Assembly (NCBI RefSeq): GCF_000963885.1
Contig: NZ_BALE01000059.1
Span: forward strand, 1-40,318
Origin: Tanticharoenia sakaeratensis NBRC 103193
GTDB taxonomy: Bacteria; Pseudomonadota; Alphaproteobacteria; Acetobacterales; Acetobacteraceae
DNA length: 40,318 nucleotides
Reading direction: 5' to 3'
Under the pieces are notes generated by a model. That model had not been told where the DNA came from. It worked only from the letters and a program-made list of their open reading frames with translations, and searched no databases. Numbering within the stretch: position 1 is the first letter of the stretch; each line of letters begins with the position of its first letter. Positions 7,904-17,199 of the stretch are shown here, in pieces. The position numbers and the translations under genes were made by a program.

Positions 7904-8941
7904 ATGGACAAGAGCAAGGCACTCGAGGGTGCGCTGAGCCAGATCGAACGGGCGTTCGGCAAGGGCTCCATCATGCGGATGGGCGAGCGCCCCAAGCAGC
8001 AGGCGGACGTCATTCCGAGCGGCTCGCTCGGGCTCGATATCGCGCTTGGTATCGGTGGACTGCCGCGCGGCCGTGTCATCGAGATCTACGGACCCGAGAG
8101 CTCGGGCAAGACGACGCTGGCTTTGCATGCGATCGCCGAGGCGCAGAAGAAAGGCGGGACGTGCGCGTTCATCGACGCTGAACACGCGCTCGACCCGGGA
8201 TATGCGCGCAAGCTGGGCGTCGATGTCGACAGTCTTCTGCTGAGCCAGCCGGACGCGGGCGAGCAGGCGCTGGAGATTGCGGATACGCTGGTGCGGTCCG
8301 GCGCGGTTGACGTGCTTGTCGTGGACAGCGTGGCGGCACTGGTGCCGCGTGCGGAGCTCGAGGGCGACATGGGAGACAGCCATGTCGGTCTGCATGCCCG
8401 TCTGATGAGCCAGGCGCTGCGGAAGCTGACGGGTTCGGTCTCCCGGTCGAACACCATGATCATCTTCCTCAACCAGATCCGCATGAAGATCGGCGTGATG
8501 TTCGGCAGTCCGGAGACGACGACGGGCGGCAATGCGCTGAAGTTCTACGCGTCCGTGCGCATGGACATCCGCCGTATCGGATCGATCAAGGATCGCGACG
8601 AGGTCGTGGGCAACCAGACGCGCGTCAAGGTCGTGAAGAACAAGATGGCGCCTCCGTTCCGACAGGTCGAATTCGACATCATGTATGGCGAGGGCGTCAG
8701 CAAGATGGGCGAGATCCTCGATCTGGGCGTGAAGGCCGCGATCGTGGAGAAGTCCGGGGCGTGGTTCTCGTTCGACAGCCAGCGTATCGGCCAGGGGCGT
8801 GAGAACGCCAAGACGTTCCTGCGTGAACATCCGGAGATCGCCGGCGAAATCGAGCGGCGCGTTCGGGAACAGGCCGGCGTTGTCGCGGATGCGATGATGG
8901 TGTCGCCTGATGATGGCGAGGATGCCGACGCAGCCGAGTGA
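7904..8941 (+). CDS. recA: Recombinase RecA
   Basis: RecA (345 aa) forms nucleoprotein filaments for homologous recombination and triggers LexA self-cleavage. Walker A GPESSGKT is at residues 63-70, the [21 protein letters not shown] segment carries Walker B and loop L1, and the L2 region [18 protein letters not shown] is intact. The C terminus is short and acidic ([10 protein letters not shown]). The start [11 protein letters not shown] is typical. No recX or alaS follows, unlike many bacteria. It stands alone between the flagellar operon and a gene-poor stretch, which fits its own, possibly SOS-type, promoter. Confidence 0.98.
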   Translation: MDKSKALEGALSQIERAFGKGSIMRMGERPKQQADVIPSGSLGLDIALGIGGLPRGRVIEIYGPESSGKTTLALHAIAEAQKKGGTCAFIDAEHALDPGYARKLGVDVDSLLLSQPDAGEQALEIADTLVRSGAVDVLVVDSVAALVPRAELEGDMGDSHVGLHARLMSQALRKLTGSVSRSNTMIIFLNQIRMKIGVMFGSPETTTGGNALKFYASVRMDIRRIGSIKDRDEVVGNQTRVKVVKNKMAPPFRQVEFDIMYGEGVSKMGEILDLGVKAAIVEKSGAWFSFDSQRIGQGRENAKTFLREHPEIAGEIERRVREQAGVVADAMMVSPDDGEDADAAE

Positions 8942-8966
8942 TCGGGGCTTTCGGCATTCTGGAACT

Positions 8967-9002
8967 CGATCGGTGGCAGTCGATGGGAAAGCCACCGTAT
9001 CG
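8967..9002 (+). terminator. Stem-loop downstream of recA
   Basis: CGAT-CGGTGGC (8967-8977) pairs with GCCACCG-ATCG (8991-9002, one bulged T) across a 13-nt loop. It sits 26 nt after the recA stop. The following ATTTGT is a poor U-tract, so termination is only likely. Confidence 0.45.
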
Positions 9003-9479
9003 ATTTGTCACCGTAAGCAGGGTGTTGTGAGTACGGAGACGCATCCCACCTCACGCCCTTGCCTTGGTTGATATCCAAAAGCGGTTCGATGCAGGCCATC
9101 ATAGAAAGCCGGCTGCTGTCCCATCCCGGGACGCCGCAGCCGTTTGCGGCGCTTTCTGATGGCCGCCCCGTTCCAGACTGAACGACAGTGCCAGAAACTC
9201 GCAGATTCGGGCGCTGAAATTTCACGGCAGAGAGCAGCCATTGACTTGGCTGGCGGCCTTCCAGAACCGGAAGATGCGCACTTCATCTGGGTTGGACTGT
9301 GGCCTTGGAGGACTGCCGACGCCCCCTCCTTTATGGGCATGCAGCTCGGTTCTAACGAAACGTGGTCAGAAACACGGCGACTGCATCCGGCCGGGTAAGC
9401 TGGCGGGACCGGCAGTCAGGCCTACAGACTAGACCGATCGCCCCCGGTACAATGTTATGCCTCTGACATAGGGAAAGCC
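9003..9479. other. Gene-poor stretch after recA
   Basis: Short open frames on both strands (for example 9008-9340 minus and 9144-9398 plus) show no recognisable family, no good ribosome binding site and no third-position GC bias like the neighbours. Base composition is somewhat lower in GC than flanking genes. It may be decayed DNA, but I cannot name a source. Confidence 0.5.
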
Positions 9480-9500
9480 GGCCGCCTCTGATGGGCGGCC
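9480..9500 (-). terminator. Stem-loop terminator for the small acidic gene
   Basis: GGCCGCC and GGCGGCC form a perfect 7-bp GC stem with a 7-nt loop, 55 nt beyond the stop of the minus-strand gene at 9555-9887. On the minus strand it is followed by GGCTTTCCC, a weak U-run. Confidence 0.4.
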
Positions 9501-9554
9501 TGTATTAGTGGTGACGGTATGCTTTCTGTAGCCGATCAGCCGGATCACACCGCC

Positions 9555-9887
9555 TTAGCGCTGTTCGTCGTCCGCGCCGCTGCCGCCTGCAGCTCCCTGT
9601 TCGGTGATGCCGGCCCGCGACGGGGCATCTGAATGGGGCTGCACCGTGCGTGACAATGCGGCGATCTCGTCATCGTCCTGTGGTTCGAGATCTTCCGGGA
9701 GGGCGCGCTGACCGGCTTCGGCCAAGACATCGGCCACGGCTTCCGGATCGGTGCGCATCGCAGCATCCAGGGCAGCTTCCCGGCTTTCCGGATCGGGATC
9801 GCGCAGGGCGGCTTCCGCCTGCAGGCGGGCCGCGTGATGCTTGTTGTCCTCGCCGTCGAAAACGACGGGATCGTTCGTGCTGGACAT
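9555..9887 (-). CDS. Small acidic protein of unknown function
   Basis: About 110 aa, rich in Ala, Asp, Glu and Gln, with no cysteine and no membrane segment. The middle (LQAEAALRDPDPESREAALDAAMRTDPEAV) looks helical, and the C-terminal third (SGADDEQR end) is likely disordered. The ATG at 9887 is preceded by GAAAGAAG at about 9 nt; an in-frame ATG at 9947 would add an unlikely basic leader. I do not recognise the family. The codon pattern and stem-loop behind it support a real gene, possibly a small stress or DNA-associated protein, but no function can be given. Confidence 0.6.
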   Translation of the reverse strand: MSSTNDPVVFDGEDNKHHAARLQAEAALRDPDPESREAALDAAMRTDPEAVADVLAEAGQRALPEDLEPQDDDEIAALSRTVQPHSDAPSRAGITEQGAAGGSGADDEQR

Positions 9888-10050
9888 GGCGCGTGTCTTC
9901 TTTCGACGTTGGATATCGTTCCTGTCTAAACAGGCGAACCTCGGCACGGTTGCGGAGTCAGGCCATACCTGCGTCAGGTGCTGTCAACCTTGAGGCGGCG
10001 GGTGATCCAAGGTGTGCGCGGCATGGCGGTGGCGCGCCGGCAAGGATACG

Positions 10051-10971
10051 TCAGATGTTCCCGGCCAGCTCATCCGAGATGCGCATATGCGCCTTGAGAA
10101 AATCGAGAACCGTGCGGATGCGGGCGGGCAGTGCGCCGCCATGGCCGAGATAGACCGCGTGGGTCGGGATCGGGGGCAAGGCACAGGCGTCACTCAAAAC
10201 CACCGGAACGAGGCGGCCGGATTCGATGTGTCGCCGTGTCTGGAAGCCTGCGAGGTGGCCGAGACCGAAGCCTGCCAGTGTGAGATCGAGCACCGTATCG
10301 CCATCGCTGGCGCTCATGCTGACGGGCGGAACTGGCGCGTTTTTCGCAAGAACCGGCCAGCCATCGTGCAGGCGGCGGTAGTTGAAGCCGATCCGCAGAT
10401 GTCGGGCGAGGTCATCGCAGGTTTCGGGAACACCGTGTCGCGCGAGATAGGCTGGTGCCGCGACAATGCTCATCTGCGTTTCGCCGAGCTTGCGTGCCAT
10501 GAGACGGGAACTGGCCATGGGGCCATGGCGGATGGCGATGTCGGTCCGGTCCTCGAGAAGGTCGATCACCATGTCGGTCAGCACGATGTCGAGCATGATG
10601 TTCGGATGCTGTTCGGCGAAATGCGGGACGAGCGGAAGCAGGAAGCGGCGTCCCATGGGCACGTTCACGCTGATCCGGACCCGGCCGCGTGGCTGGCTGC
10701 CAATGGAGGCAGCCTGTTCGGCGTCCGCGATGTCGGCGAGGATACGGATGCAGCGTTCGTGGAAGGCGGTGCCTTCAGGCGTGAGCTGAAGCTGGCGGGT
10801 CGTGCGGTTGAGCAGGCGCGTGCCGAGGCGCTGCTCGAGGCGCGTGATGAGTTTGCTCACGGCCGAGGGCGTCATGCCGGCGTCACGGGCGGCGGGCGCG
10901 AAGCCGCCTGTGTCCACGACGCGGACGAAGATGTCCATTTCGCCTGCGCGGTTGGCGTCCTGCCGTTTCAT
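10051..10971 (-). CDS. LysR-family transcriptional regulator
   Basis: At 306 aa this is a standard-length LysR regulator. The N-terminal winged helix-turn-helix is clear (MDIFVRVVDTGGFAPAARDAGMTPSAVSKLITRLEQRLGTRLLNRTTR pattern, residues 12-60), followed by the substrate-binding domain with RISVNVPMGRRFLLPLV and the TDIAIRHG stretch typical of the CrgA/AaeR-like subgroup. The ATG at 10971 is taken; the in-frame ATG at 10938 has a better AGGCGA and is an alternative. It is divergent from the reductase gene at 11076, which is its likely target. The effector is unknown. Confidence 0.92.
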   Translation of the reverse strand: MKRQDANRAGEMDIFVRVVDTGGFAPAARDAGMTPSAVSKLITRLEQRLGTRLLNRTTRQLQLTPEGTAFHERCIRILADIADAEQAASIGSQPRGRVRISVNVPMGRRFLLPLVPHFAEQHPNIMLDIVLTDMVIDLLEDRTDIAIRHGPMASSRLMARKLGETQMSIVAAPAYLARHGVPETCDDLARHLRIGFNYRRLHDGWPVLAKNAPVPPVSMSASDGDTVLDLTLAGFGLGHLAGFQTRRHIESGRLVPVVLSDACALPPIPTHAVYLGHGGALPARIRTVLDFLKAHMRISDELAGNI

Positions 10972-10996
10972 GATGAATTGAATTCACGAATGATGT

Positions 10997-11010
10997 GCCT
11001 GCATGCAGGC
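10997..11010. promoter_or_regulatory. Perfect 14-nt palindrome in the lysR / reductase divergent region
   Basis: GCCTGCATGCAGGC is a perfect palindrome 26 nt from the lysR start and 66 nt from the reductase start. A second symmetric element, GAATTC, lies at 10979-10984 next to it. A symmetric site in a LysR divergent promoter is a natural operator candidate, though LysR boxes are usually T-N11-A with interrupted symmetry. Confidence 0.4.
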
Positions 11011-11075
11011 TGGTGCACGCATGATGGCAGTCGCACAGTCCGTGTCCAGTGATGATGCATGGAGGATCGGGAAGA

Positions 11076-12140
11076 ATGTCGAACACTGCATTGATTGTCG
11101 GCGCGACGGGAATCGTAGGGCAAAACCTCGCGGCGCGCCTTCTGGCCGAAGGGTGGGTCGTGTACGGGCTAGCGCGACGGCCGCGCGAGGGTGTCGATGG
11201 TGTCTTGCCGATCGCGGCCGACCTGCTGGACGTCGAGGCGCTGCGGGTTGCGTTGAGCGGTCTTCGGCCGAGCCATGTCTATTTCTGCTCCTGGATGCGT
11301 CAGGCGACAGAGGCCGAGAACTGCCGGGTGAACAGCGCGATGGTCCGCAACCTGTTTGCCGCCCTGCCGGAGCCTGCACAGGTGCGGCATGCGGCGTTGA
11401 CGACCGGGCTCAAGCACTATCTCGGGCCGTTCGAGTCCTATGCCAGCGGCGCGCCGCCGCAGACGCCGTTCCGTGAGGAGATGCCGCGCCTGCCGGTCGC
11501 GAATTTCTATTACGAGCAGGAAGACGCGCTGTTCGAGGCGGCGGCACGGCATGGATTTTCGTGGAGCGTGCATCGTCCGCACACGATCATCGGCCATGCG
11601 GTCGGCAATCTCATGAACATGGGATCGACGCTGGCGGTTTATGCCAGCATCTGTCGCGAGACGGGGCGTCCGTTCGTCTTTCCGGGATCGCCGCAGCAGT
11701 GGGACGGTCTGTCTGACGTGACGGATGCGCGGCAGCTGGCCCGGCAGCTGCATTGGGCTGGAACGAGTCCTGCGGCGCGCAATCAGGATTTCAACATCGT
11801 GAACGGCGATCTGATCCGATGGAAGTGGCTGTGGCCGCAGCTTGCGGCATGGTTCGGGATCGAGGCAGCGCCCTATCCCGGATCTCCGACGTCGCTCGAG
11901 GCCGTTCTGGCGAATGACGGGCCGGTGTGGGCAGAGATCGCAGGGCGGCATGGTTTGCGGGAGACCGATCTCGGCCGGCTGGCGTCACCGTGGCACACGG
12001 ATGCCGATCTAGGGCGTCCGGTCGAGTGCGTGACCGACATGAGCAAGAGCCGGCGCGCGGGCTTCCTGTCGTATCAGTACACCCCGGATTCGTTCTTCGA
12101 CCTGTTTGCGCGGCTGCGGGCTGAGCGGCTGATTCCGTAA
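11076..12140 (+). CDS. SDR-type NAD(P)H reductase of the PRISE (progesterone 5-beta-reductase/iridoid synthase-like) family
   Basis: The protein (354 aa) is an extended short-chain dehydrogenase. The nucleotide-binding GATGIVG is at residues 9-15. TTGLKHYLGPFESY (109-122) and NFYYEQED (143-150) are the family's catalytic Lys and Tyr motifs; they replace the YxxxK of classical SDRs. PRISE enzymes reduce activated C=C bonds of enones with NAD(P)H; bacterial members have broad substrates, so the natural one is unknown. ATG 11076 follows GGAGG at about 10 nt. Upstream in-frame starts (11049) lie on the ribosome binding site. The divergent LysR gene probably controls it. Confidence 0.88.
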   Translation: MSNTALIVGATGIVGQNLAARLLAEGWVVYGLARRPREGVDGVLPIAADLLDVEALRVALSGLRPSHVYFCSWMRQATEAENCRVNSAMVRNLFAALPEPAQVRHAALTTGLKHYLGPFESYASGAPPQTPFREEMPRLPVANFYYEQEDALFEAAARHGFSWSVHRPHTIIGHAVGNLMNMGSTLAVYASICRETGRPFVFPGSPQQWDGLSDVTDARQLARQLHWAGTSPAARNQDFNIVNGDLIRWKWLWPQLAAWFGIEAAPYPGSPTSLEAVLANDGPVWAEIAGRHGLRETDLGRLASPWHTDADLGRPVECVTDMSKSRRAGFLSYQYTPDSFFDLFARLRAERLIP

Positions 12141-12156
12141 GCCCGGGTCTTCGAAA

Positions 12157-12182
12157 ATCCTGCGGACGGCGTGCCGCAGGAT
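12157..12182. terminator. Perfect 9-bp hairpin, likely bidirectional terminator
   Basis: ATCCTGCGG (12157-12165) and CCGCAGGAT (12174-12182) flank an 8-nt loop, 17 nt after the reductase stop. On the minus strand the hairpin is followed by TTTTCG, so it could also end hrpB transcripts. Confidence 0.6.
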
Positions 12183-12239
12183 CGGGTCGGTGCGGGCTGT
12201 GACGATCCGGTCAGACATTTCATTTGCAAGGTCGGTGGC

Positions 12240-12502
12240 GAGATCGCTGACCCGGCGTTTCAGCGCTGTGCGCGGACCGGTGCGGTAGTCGGATCTTCTG
12301 GCCCGGCCGTGTTGTTTGCGCGGTTGCGAACCGAGCGGCGCAGGCTGGTGTTCTCGTGCCAGTGAATGGAGTGCCGCCGGACAGGAGTGGCGAGGTCTTC
12401 GGTCCGAGATTTCGTCTCCGGGATCCGGGGCGAGATCTCTGGCCCGGGTATCTCAGCGCCGTGTGCGGTCCGGCGCGGTGGCCGGGTCTTCCGGCCAGTC
12501 GT
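12240..12502. repeat. Degenerate direct repeat, about 72 nt, involving the end of hrpB
   Basis: Copy A at about 12240-12311 and copy B at about 12432-12502 align with roughly 75-80% identity, mainly transitions and a few single-base gaps. Copy B covers the last 16 codons and the stop of hrpB. Copy A lies in the otherwise empty 312-nt stretch between the reductase and hrpB (12141-12452), where I see no gene. This looks like an old local duplication. Confidence 0.5.
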
Positions 12503-14936
12503 GCTTGGGATAGCGGCCGCGCATGTCGCGGCGCATGTCGGGCCAGCCGGTTTTCCAGAACGAGCCGAGATCCGCGGTGATGGCCTGTGGCCGGCCGGCG
12601 GGCGACAGCAGGCTGCATTGCAGCGGCACCCGGCCGTTGGCGAGTTTCGGCGTCTCGGTCAGACCGTAGAACGCCTGGGCGCGCGCGGCGATGTGCGGCG
12701 TGGGTGTAGTGTAGTCGATGGCGGCGCGCGCGTGGCGCAGATCGAGATGGGTCGGCAGGGCGCAGTCGATCAGGCTCAGTGTCTGGTAGTCGAGCCTGTT
12801 GCGCAGGATGGCGAGCAGGTCGAGGGCGCGCAGCGCCGCAATGCGTGTCAGGCCGGTCAGATAGGGCGCGAGCCAGTCGTCGAGTGAGGCGACGAGCGCC
12901 TCGTCCGAGAGGTCCGGCAGGTCGGGGGCGAGCCCGGCTGTGCGGGCATGGGCGATCCTGGCCTGAAACTGACGGCAGGAATCGGTCCAGGCAAGGGAGC
13001 CTGCGAGATCGCCGCGCGCCGCGGCGAGGAGGAGGGCTGTTGCGTCCGTTTCGTCCACGGCAGCCGAGCGGTCGCTCAGAACCAGGGCGCCGAGGCGGAG
13101 GCGTTCTCGGGCGATGACGCGTCCGGATGCGGAATCGAGGGCCGTTTCGATCTGCCGCGTCAGGCGGCTTTGAAGCGATGGCGGCAGGTCGTCGGGATCG
13201 AGAACGGTCGCGAGGCAGATTTCCGTTGCGGTCCGGACGTGGAGGGTCGCGACGGCCAGCAGGGAAGCGGTCGCCAGCGGGTCGTTGGCGTTCAGCCGGG
13301 CCAGCGTGCCGTTGGCGAGGCGGAAGCGGCCGCGCTCACCCTTGGCCTGTGCCACTCGATCGGGGAATGCGGCGGCAACGAGTGCCGGGATGACGGACGG
13401 GTCGGGCTCGGCGCGTGTCTGCAGGCGTTGTCGATAGCGTCTGGCGGCGTCCCGGATGCGGGCAAGCGTGGCCCGGTCCGCGGCGGCGGAGTGGACATGG
13501 CCTTCGATCAGGTCGAGGCGGGAGGCGAGCTCGGCCGGCGGTTTCGGAGTATTGGGCGCGGTACGGATCGGATCGCGTTCTTCCAGCAGCGCGGCAAGGA
13601 GTGCGGCCGTTGCCCGGGCGCTGTCGGTTTCGGCCGCGCACATCATGGCGCCGAGGCGTGGATGAGCGCCGATGGCTGCGATCTTCTGACCAAGCGCGGT
13701 GATCTGGTCTTCCGCATCCAGCGCGCCCAGATCGCGCAGGAGCGTGCGGGCGGCCTGAAGGGCGCCGTTGGGCGGTGCAGTCAGGAGCGGGAGCGTCTCG
13801 GGCGGGGTGCCGGTGGCGTGGGTCCAGGCGGCGGTGTCGAGAGCGAAGCCCGCGAGGTCGGCATCGAGGATTTCGGGCTTGTCGAACGGTGCAAGGCTGC
13901 GCTGCGTGGCGTCCGTCCACAGCCGGATCGCGATCCCGGATTGCGTGCGCCCCGCGCGTCCGGCCCGCTGTGTTGCCGTGGCGCGGGAGATCCGGTGTGT
14001 CGAGAGTTTCGAAAGACCGGTGCCGGGATCGAGTGTCGGGCTGCGGCGGAAGCCGGCGTCGATGACGATGCGGACGCCCGGCACGGTCAGCGAGGTTTCG
14101 GCGATCGAGGTCGCGAGGATCACGCGGCGCCGGCCTGTTTCGTCAGGGCGCAGAACGCGGTCCTGTTCGGCGCCAGGGAGGTCGCCATAGAGGGCGAGGA
14201 TTGTGACGTCGGGGAGGGTGCCGAGGGCCGACTGGGTGCGCCGGATTTCCCCGATACCAGGCAGGAACGCGAGGACGTCGCCTGCTTCTGTCGCGAGGGC
14301 CTCGATCACGGCGCGGGCCGTGGCGTCCGGCAGCTCGCGCAGGCTCGGAATGTCGCGCCGGGCCTGACGGATGTCGACGGGGAAGGCGCGTCCTTCGCTC
14401 TCGACCAGATCGGCCTCGAGCAGGGTGGCGAAGGCGGCGCCGTCGGTGGTGGCGGACATGGCGATCAGACGAAGGTCGGGGCGGACCATCTGCTGGGCGT
14501 CGCGCGCGAGTGCCAGGGCCAGATCGAGGTCGAGGCTGCGTTCGTGCACTTCGTCGAACGCAATGGCGGCGATGCCGTCCAGCATCGGATCGGCGATCAG
14601 GCGGCGAAGCAGCAGGCCGGTTGTCACGACCTCGATGCGCGTCTCGGCCGAGACCGCGCTGTCGGTGCGGGTGCGGAAGCCCACGGTCTGGCCGCAGCGC
14701 TCGCCCAGGGTCTGGGCCATGCGATGGGCGGCGGCGCGCGTTGCGACACGGCGTGGTTCGACGATAAGGATGCGGTTGTCCTGCCGCCATGGGCTGTCGA
14801 GCAGATGAAGCGGGACGAGGGTGGTCTTGCCGGCGCCGGGAGGTGCGATCAGGACGGCGTTGCGTCCGGCGTCCAGCGTGTGCAGCAGGGCGGGCAGTGC
14901 TTCCGAAACCGGCAGTTCGGGCAGGTTTGCCGACAT
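12453..14936 (-). CDS. hrpB: ATP-dependent RNA helicase HrpB
   Basis: This large DEAH-type helicase (827 aa from the ATG at 14936) has the HrpB architecture: Walker A APPGAGKTT near the N terminus, DEVH (AFDEVHERSLD) box, SAT motif (AMSATTDG), helicase C domain with ATSIAETSLTVPGV and QRAGRAGR, then the HA2 and HrpB-specific C-terminal region. The N terminus MSANLPELPVSEALPALLHTL resembles the family start; an ATG at 14975 adds 13 residues. The cellular role of HrpB is poorly known (RNA metabolism). It is divergent from dsbD, with only about 120 nt between starts. Confidence 0.94.
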   Translation of the reverse strand: MSANLPELPVSEALPALLHTLDAGRNAVLIAPPGAGKTTLVPLHLLDSPWRQDNRILIVEPRRVATRAAAHRMAQTLGERCGQTVGFRTRTDSAVSAETRIEVVTTGLLLRRLIADPMLDGIAAIAFDEVHERSLDLDLALALARDAQQMVRPDLRLIAMSATTDGAAFATLLEADLVESEGRAFPVDIRQARRDIPSLRELPDATARAVIEALATEAGDVLAFLPGIGEIRRTQSALGTLPDVTILALYGDLPGAEQDRVLRPDETGRRRVILATSIAETSLTVPGVRIVIDAGFRRSPTLDPGTGLSKLSTHRISRATATQRAGRAGRTQSGIAIRLWTDATQRSLAPFDKPEILDADLAGFALDTAAWTHATGTPPETLPLLTAPPNGALQAARTLLRDLGALDAEDQITALGQKIAAIGAHPRLGAMMCAAETDSARATAALLAALLEERDPIRTAPNTPKPPAELASRLDLIEGHVHSAAADRATLARIRDAARRYRQRLQTRAEPDPSVIPALVAAAFPDRVAQAKGERGRFRLANGTLARLNANDPLATASLLAVATLHVRTATEICLATVLDPDDLPPSLQSRLTRQIETALDSASGRVIARERLRLGALVLSDRSAAVDETDATALLLAAARGDLAGSLAWTDSCRQFQARIAHARTAGLAPDLPDLSDEALVASLDDWLAPYLTGLTRIAALRALDLLAILRNRLDYQTLSLIDCALPTHLDLRHARAAIDYTTPTPHIAARAQAFYGLTETPKLANGRVPLQCSLLSPAGRPQAITADLGSFWKTGWPDMRRDMRGRYPKHDWPEDPATAPDRTRR

Positions 14937-15058
14937 GGGGTGGTCGGGGTTTTGCGGTCGGGCTGCGATCTCCATATGCTGAGTATGACGTGGGGCTCTG
15001 CCGGCGCAAATGGCGCTGGTGGCCCGTTTGCAGTGATTTCAAAATATCGGGGCGGTCG

Positions 15059-17119
15059 GTGCGGGCATTTTTCCGGATGTTTCTGCTGGTGTGTGCATGT
15101 GTGTCGGGGGTCGCGCAGGCGGCCTCGAGCACACCTGTCACGAGCGAGCATGACGTGGCGACGCTGGTGACGGATCAGGAATCCGTCTCACCCGGACATC
15201 CGCTGGGCGTGGGGCTGCGGCTTCAGCTCCAGCCGGGCTGGCATACCTACTGGCTCAATCCCGGCGATGCCGGCGAGGCGCCGACGCTGAAAGTCACGGC
15301 GTCCGGCGGCGCATCCGGCGAAAGCGGCCCGATTGCATGGCCGACACCCGTGCGCATCAGTGAAGGCGGGCTGATGAGCTATGCCTATCTCGGTGACACG
15401 CTGCTGCCGGCGATCGTGACGCCGCGTGCATCGGGTGCAGGGCCGGTCGAGCTGAAGGCGCATGCGGAGTGGCTGGTCTGTGCGCAGGTCTGTGTGCCGG
15501 AGCAGGGCGATTTCACGCTGACCCTGCCGCAGGGCGCGGGCGATGCTAGTCCGGAGGCCGGGTTGTTCCACAAGGCTGCGAGTGCGCGGCCGTTGCCTTC
15601 GCCGTTCGCGGCTGCGGTGTCGTCCGACGGCGTGCTCTCGTTGAGTGGCGCCGGGATCTCCGGGGCTTCGGTCAAGGACGCGTGGTTCATGCCGCAGGAC
15701 AGTGCGGCCATCGATCAGGTGGCGTCCCAGCCGGTCTCGATTTCCGGCCATACGGTGTCGCTGAAGCTGGCTTGGGCGAAGGGGTATCATCCCGGCGCGC
15801 CGCTATCGGGGATCATGGTGCTGAAGGATGCCGCGGGTAATGAGAGCCCACTCTGGGTTACGGCGAAATTCGGGACGGCAGGTGCATCCGCCGGAGCGGT
15901 CGCGCCCGGCTTTCTGCGGATGCTGGGCTTTGCGTTTCTGGGCGGTCTCATCCTGAACCTGATGCCCTGCGTGTTTCCGGTTCTGGCGATGAAGGCGTTG
16001 GCGCTGGCGCGCATGGGGGGCGAGGGACGCGCGGCGCGGCTGTCGAGTGCTGCCGGGTATGGGCTGGGCGTGATTGCAACGTTCGTGGCGCTGGGTGCGG
16101 GACTTCTGGTGCTGCGGGCGGTCGGATCCGGCCTCGGATGGGGGTTTCAGTTCCAGTCGCCGGTGTTTGTGCTGCTCGTCTGCTGGCTCGTGTTCCTGAT
16201 GGCGTTGAACCTTCTGGGTGTCTTCGAGGTCACCACGGGGTCGATCGGACAGGATGTCGCGCCGCGTTCGGGGTTTGTGGGCGATGTCCTGACGGGGGTT
16301 CTCGCCGTTGTGGTGGCGACGCCCTGCACGGCGCCGTTCATGGGCGTTGCGATCGCGGGTGCGCTGGCCGGACCGGCCTGGGCGGCGATCGTGGTCTTCG
16401 CGGGATTGGGGGTTGGCCTCGCGTTTCCGTATCTGGTGCTGGCGGGCGTTCCGGCACTGGCGCGGGCGATGCCGCGTCCGGGTGCGTGGATGGCGGTGCT
16501 GCGTCAGGCACTTGCATTTCCGTTGCTGCTGACCTGCGTATGGCTGGCGTGGGTCATGGCGCAGCAGGCCGGGCCGAATGGCGTTCTCGTGGCACTGTGC
16601 GGTGCCGTTCTGCTGGGCGGAGGAGCCTGGGCTTTCGGCGCGAGCCAGGCCGCAGCGATGCGCGACGGGCCGAGCGGACGGTGGCGCGGGGCGGCTGCGG
16701 CATTCGTTTTGGCGGTCATCGGTGTCTCCGTGGTCGGCATGCCGCGTCTGGGTGCGGTTGCGGCCGCAACACCGAGCGATGGGACGCAGGCGTTCTCGGA
16801 GAGCGCACTGGCCGCTGCCCGGGCATCGGGGCGGCCGGTGTTCGTGGACATGACGGCGTCATGGTGCATCACCTGCATGGTGAACGAGCGGGTGGCGCTG
16901 GACTCGGTTCCGGTGCGTGCAGCCTTTGCGCGCGGTCAGGTTGCGTATCTGAAGGGCGACTGGACGAACCGGAACGAGACGATCGGGGCCTTCCTGAGGG
17001 CCCACGGTCGGGACGGGGTGCCGTTCTACATCTACTACCCGCCGCATGGAGAAGGGCAGGTGCTGCCGCAGATCCTGACGCCGTCTCTGGTGGTTCAGGC
17101 GTTGGGTGGCGCCCGATAG
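15059..17119 (+). CDS. dsbD: Protein-disulfide reductase, DsbD/ScsB-like
   Basis: About 686 aa. The protein carries electrons from cytosolic thioredoxin across the inner membrane to periplasmic thiol proteins. The signal peptide MRAFFRMFLL...VAQA supports the GTG at 15059 (ATG 15077 would lose the positive end). The N-terminal periplasmic domain contains a Cys pair in WLVCAQVCVPEQG. The membrane domain (about 8 helices) has paired cysteines in LMPCVFPVLAMKAL and VATPCTAPFMG. The C-terminal thioredoxin-like domain has SWCITC. The N-terminal domain is longer than in E. coli DsbD and resembles ScsB-type proteins, so the partner may be a DsbC/ScsC-like isomerase encoded elsewhere. No cytochrome c maturation genes are adjacent. 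Confidence 0.9.
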   Translation: MRAFFRMFLLVCACVSGVAQAASSTPVTSEHDVATLVTDQESVSPGHPLGVGLRLQLQPGWHTYWLNPGDAGEAPTLKVTASGGASGESGPIAWPTPVRISEGGLMSYAYLGDTLLPAIVTPRASGAGPVELKAHAEWLVCAQVCVPEQGDFTLTLPQGAGDASPEAGLFHKAASARPLPSPFAAAVSSDGVLSLSGAGISGASVKDAWFMPQDSAAIDQVASQPVSISGHTVSLKLAWAKGYHPGAPLSGIMVLKDAAGNESPLWVTAKFGTAGASAGAVAPGFLRMLGFAFLGGLILNLMPCVFPVLAMKALALARMGGEGRAARLSSAAGYGLGVIATFVALGAGLLVLRAVGSGLGWGFQFQSPVFVLLVCWLVFLMALNLLGVFEVTTGSIGQDVAPRSGFVGDVLTGVLAVVVATPCTAPFMGVAIAGALAGPAWAAIVVFAGLGVGLAFPYLVLAGVPALARAMPRPGAWMAVLRQALAFPLLLTCVWLAWVMAQQAGPNGVLVALCGAVLLGGGAWAFGASQAAAMRDGPSGRWRGAAAAFVLAVIGVSVVGMPRLGAVAAATPSDGTQAFSESALAAARASGRPVFVDMTASWCITCMVNERVALDSVPVRAAFARGQVAYLKGDWTNRNETIGAFLRAHGRDGVPFYIYYPPHGEGQVLPQILTPSLVVQALGGAR

Positions 17120-17199
17120 TTTTCGTTTCACGGGTTCTCGTATGGGGCTGATTAGGTCACAGTCTCATCGTTAATATTCCGTTGAGCGAGGATCTGCCG

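Noticed and set aside
9003-9479. A possible transposase remnant after recA
   Set aside because: Frames on both strands were read for DDE or HTH motifs and none was convincing.
12948-15170. A 740-residue plus-strand open frame opposite hrpB
   Set aside because: Gly/Arg/Ala-rich without family; hrpB explains the DNA. The same holds for 2873-4297 plus and 38893-40218 minus.
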